The position numbers and the translations under genes were made by a program. Below the pieces are notes generated by a model. That model worked only from the letters and a program-made list of their open reading frames with translations. It did not search any database and was not told where the DNA came from. A DNA stretch of 13,128 bases from contig JAOUHE010000036.1 in NCBI GenBank assembly GCA_029865285.1, positions 1-13,128 on the forward strand, in the 5' to 3' direction. The stretch comes from Chloroflexota bacterium. Lineage in GTDB: Bacteria; Chloroflexota; Limnocylindria; QHBO01. Shown piece by piece: positions 12,916 to 13,128 of this stretch (within the stretch, counting starts at the first letter, position 1; every line of letters begins with the position of its first letter).

Positions 12916-13128
12916 CGAGCGCTTCACCTCTCTCGAGCGCGACCTGGACGCCGCCGGCGAGCGCGCCCGCTCGGCCGACTTCGCGTCGCGCCCGGACCGC
13001 GGCTTCTCCGAGGACCTGCGTGAGCAGCTGACCTCCCAGCTGCCGGATCGCCGTGCCGCGGAAGGCGCGCGCGACCGCGACCACGGCCCGCGCGTCGGCT
13101 GGTCGCTGGGGCAGTTCTTCCGCGTGCC
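12905..13128 (+). CDS. Start of a gene coupled to the sigma factor, probably its anti-sigma factor (3' truncated by window edge)
   Basis: The first 74 residues are visible (MPSDERFTSLERDLDAAGER...). The ATG at 12905 overlaps the sigma factor's last 11 bp, so the two are made together. The sequence is charged and helical, with RPDRGFSEDLREQLTSQLP, a pattern often found in the cytoplasmic N-terminus of membrane-bound anti-sigma or regulator proteins that follow ECF genes in Chloroflexota and actinobacteria. No zinc-binding HxxxCxxC is seen in the visible part, and the membrane segment that would support the call would lie beyond the window. Identity therefore rests mainly on position. Confidence 0.5.
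   Translation, partial: MPSDERFTSLERDLDAAGERARSADFASRPDRGFSEDLREQLTSQLPDRRAAEGARDRDHGPRVGWSLGQFFRV

Noticed and set aside
11162..13084. A 640-codon minus-strand open frame across the fibronectin, sigma and partner genes
   Set aside because: It is antisense to three well-supported genes, spans their intergenic gaps, and is compositionally a shadow frame.

Overview
The window is a GC-rich (roughly 70% by eye), densely packed bacterial chromosome segment. It has short intergenic gaps, GTG as well as ATG starts, and many ATGA/GTGA stop-start overlaps. Gene content fits a high-GC Chloroflexota lineage or an actinobacterium: a giant zinc-ribbon/class III cyclase/ATPase regulator, a deazaflavin (F420)-type oxidoreductase, an MshB/Mca-like deacetylase and an XRE protein of the solitary-regulator type. 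This placement is inference from gene types; there is no rRNA or other phylogenetic marker. I see no tRNA, rRNA, CRISPR array or transposase.

Layout. (1) 2-1846, plus strand: the tail of a beta-propeller (TolB/WD40-like) protein, a DUF971 protein, and a PIG-L zinc deacetylase whose catalytic residues fall at the MshB positions, joined by a 10-bp gap and an ATGA overlap. (2) 1847-2946: a minus-strand XRE/HTH gene bracketed by two homologous, non-coding, about 112-bp imperfect palindromic elements in direct orientation, exactly 895 bp apart. This is the most unusual part of the window. (3) 2947-3408, minus: a Ddn-type F420-dependent nitroreductase/quinone reductase, divergent from (4) 3469-7700, plus: a 1190-aa zinc ribbon-adenylate cyclase-ATPase-TPR protein coupled by a GTGA overlap to a cation-dependent O-methyltransferase. 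(5) 10878-7713, minus: an operon of a DUF1295 membrane protein, an acyl-CoA ligase and a histidine phosphatase. (6) 11186 to the end, plus: a membrane-anchored protein with an acidic/proline linker and two fibronectin III-like domains, then an ECF sigma factor overlapping by 11 bp the start of a gene that is probably its anti-sigma partner.

How the parts may work together. Groups 4 and 6 are signalling modules: cAMP production gated by an ATPase/TPR sensor, and an extracytoplasmic sigma factor beside an exported surface protein. Group 5 looks like activation of a carboxylic or fatty acid in a lipid or steroid-type pathway. Two plus-strand genes (cyclase, sigma factor) share the same promoter geometry: a TTG/TTC-type -35, a 17-bp spacer, a TANNNT -10, then 9 nt to the ATG. 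This suggests near-leaderless transcription. The paired elements around the XRE gene are best viewed as a repeat family or operator/RNA structure of unknown role; no defence or mobile function can be shown from this window alone.
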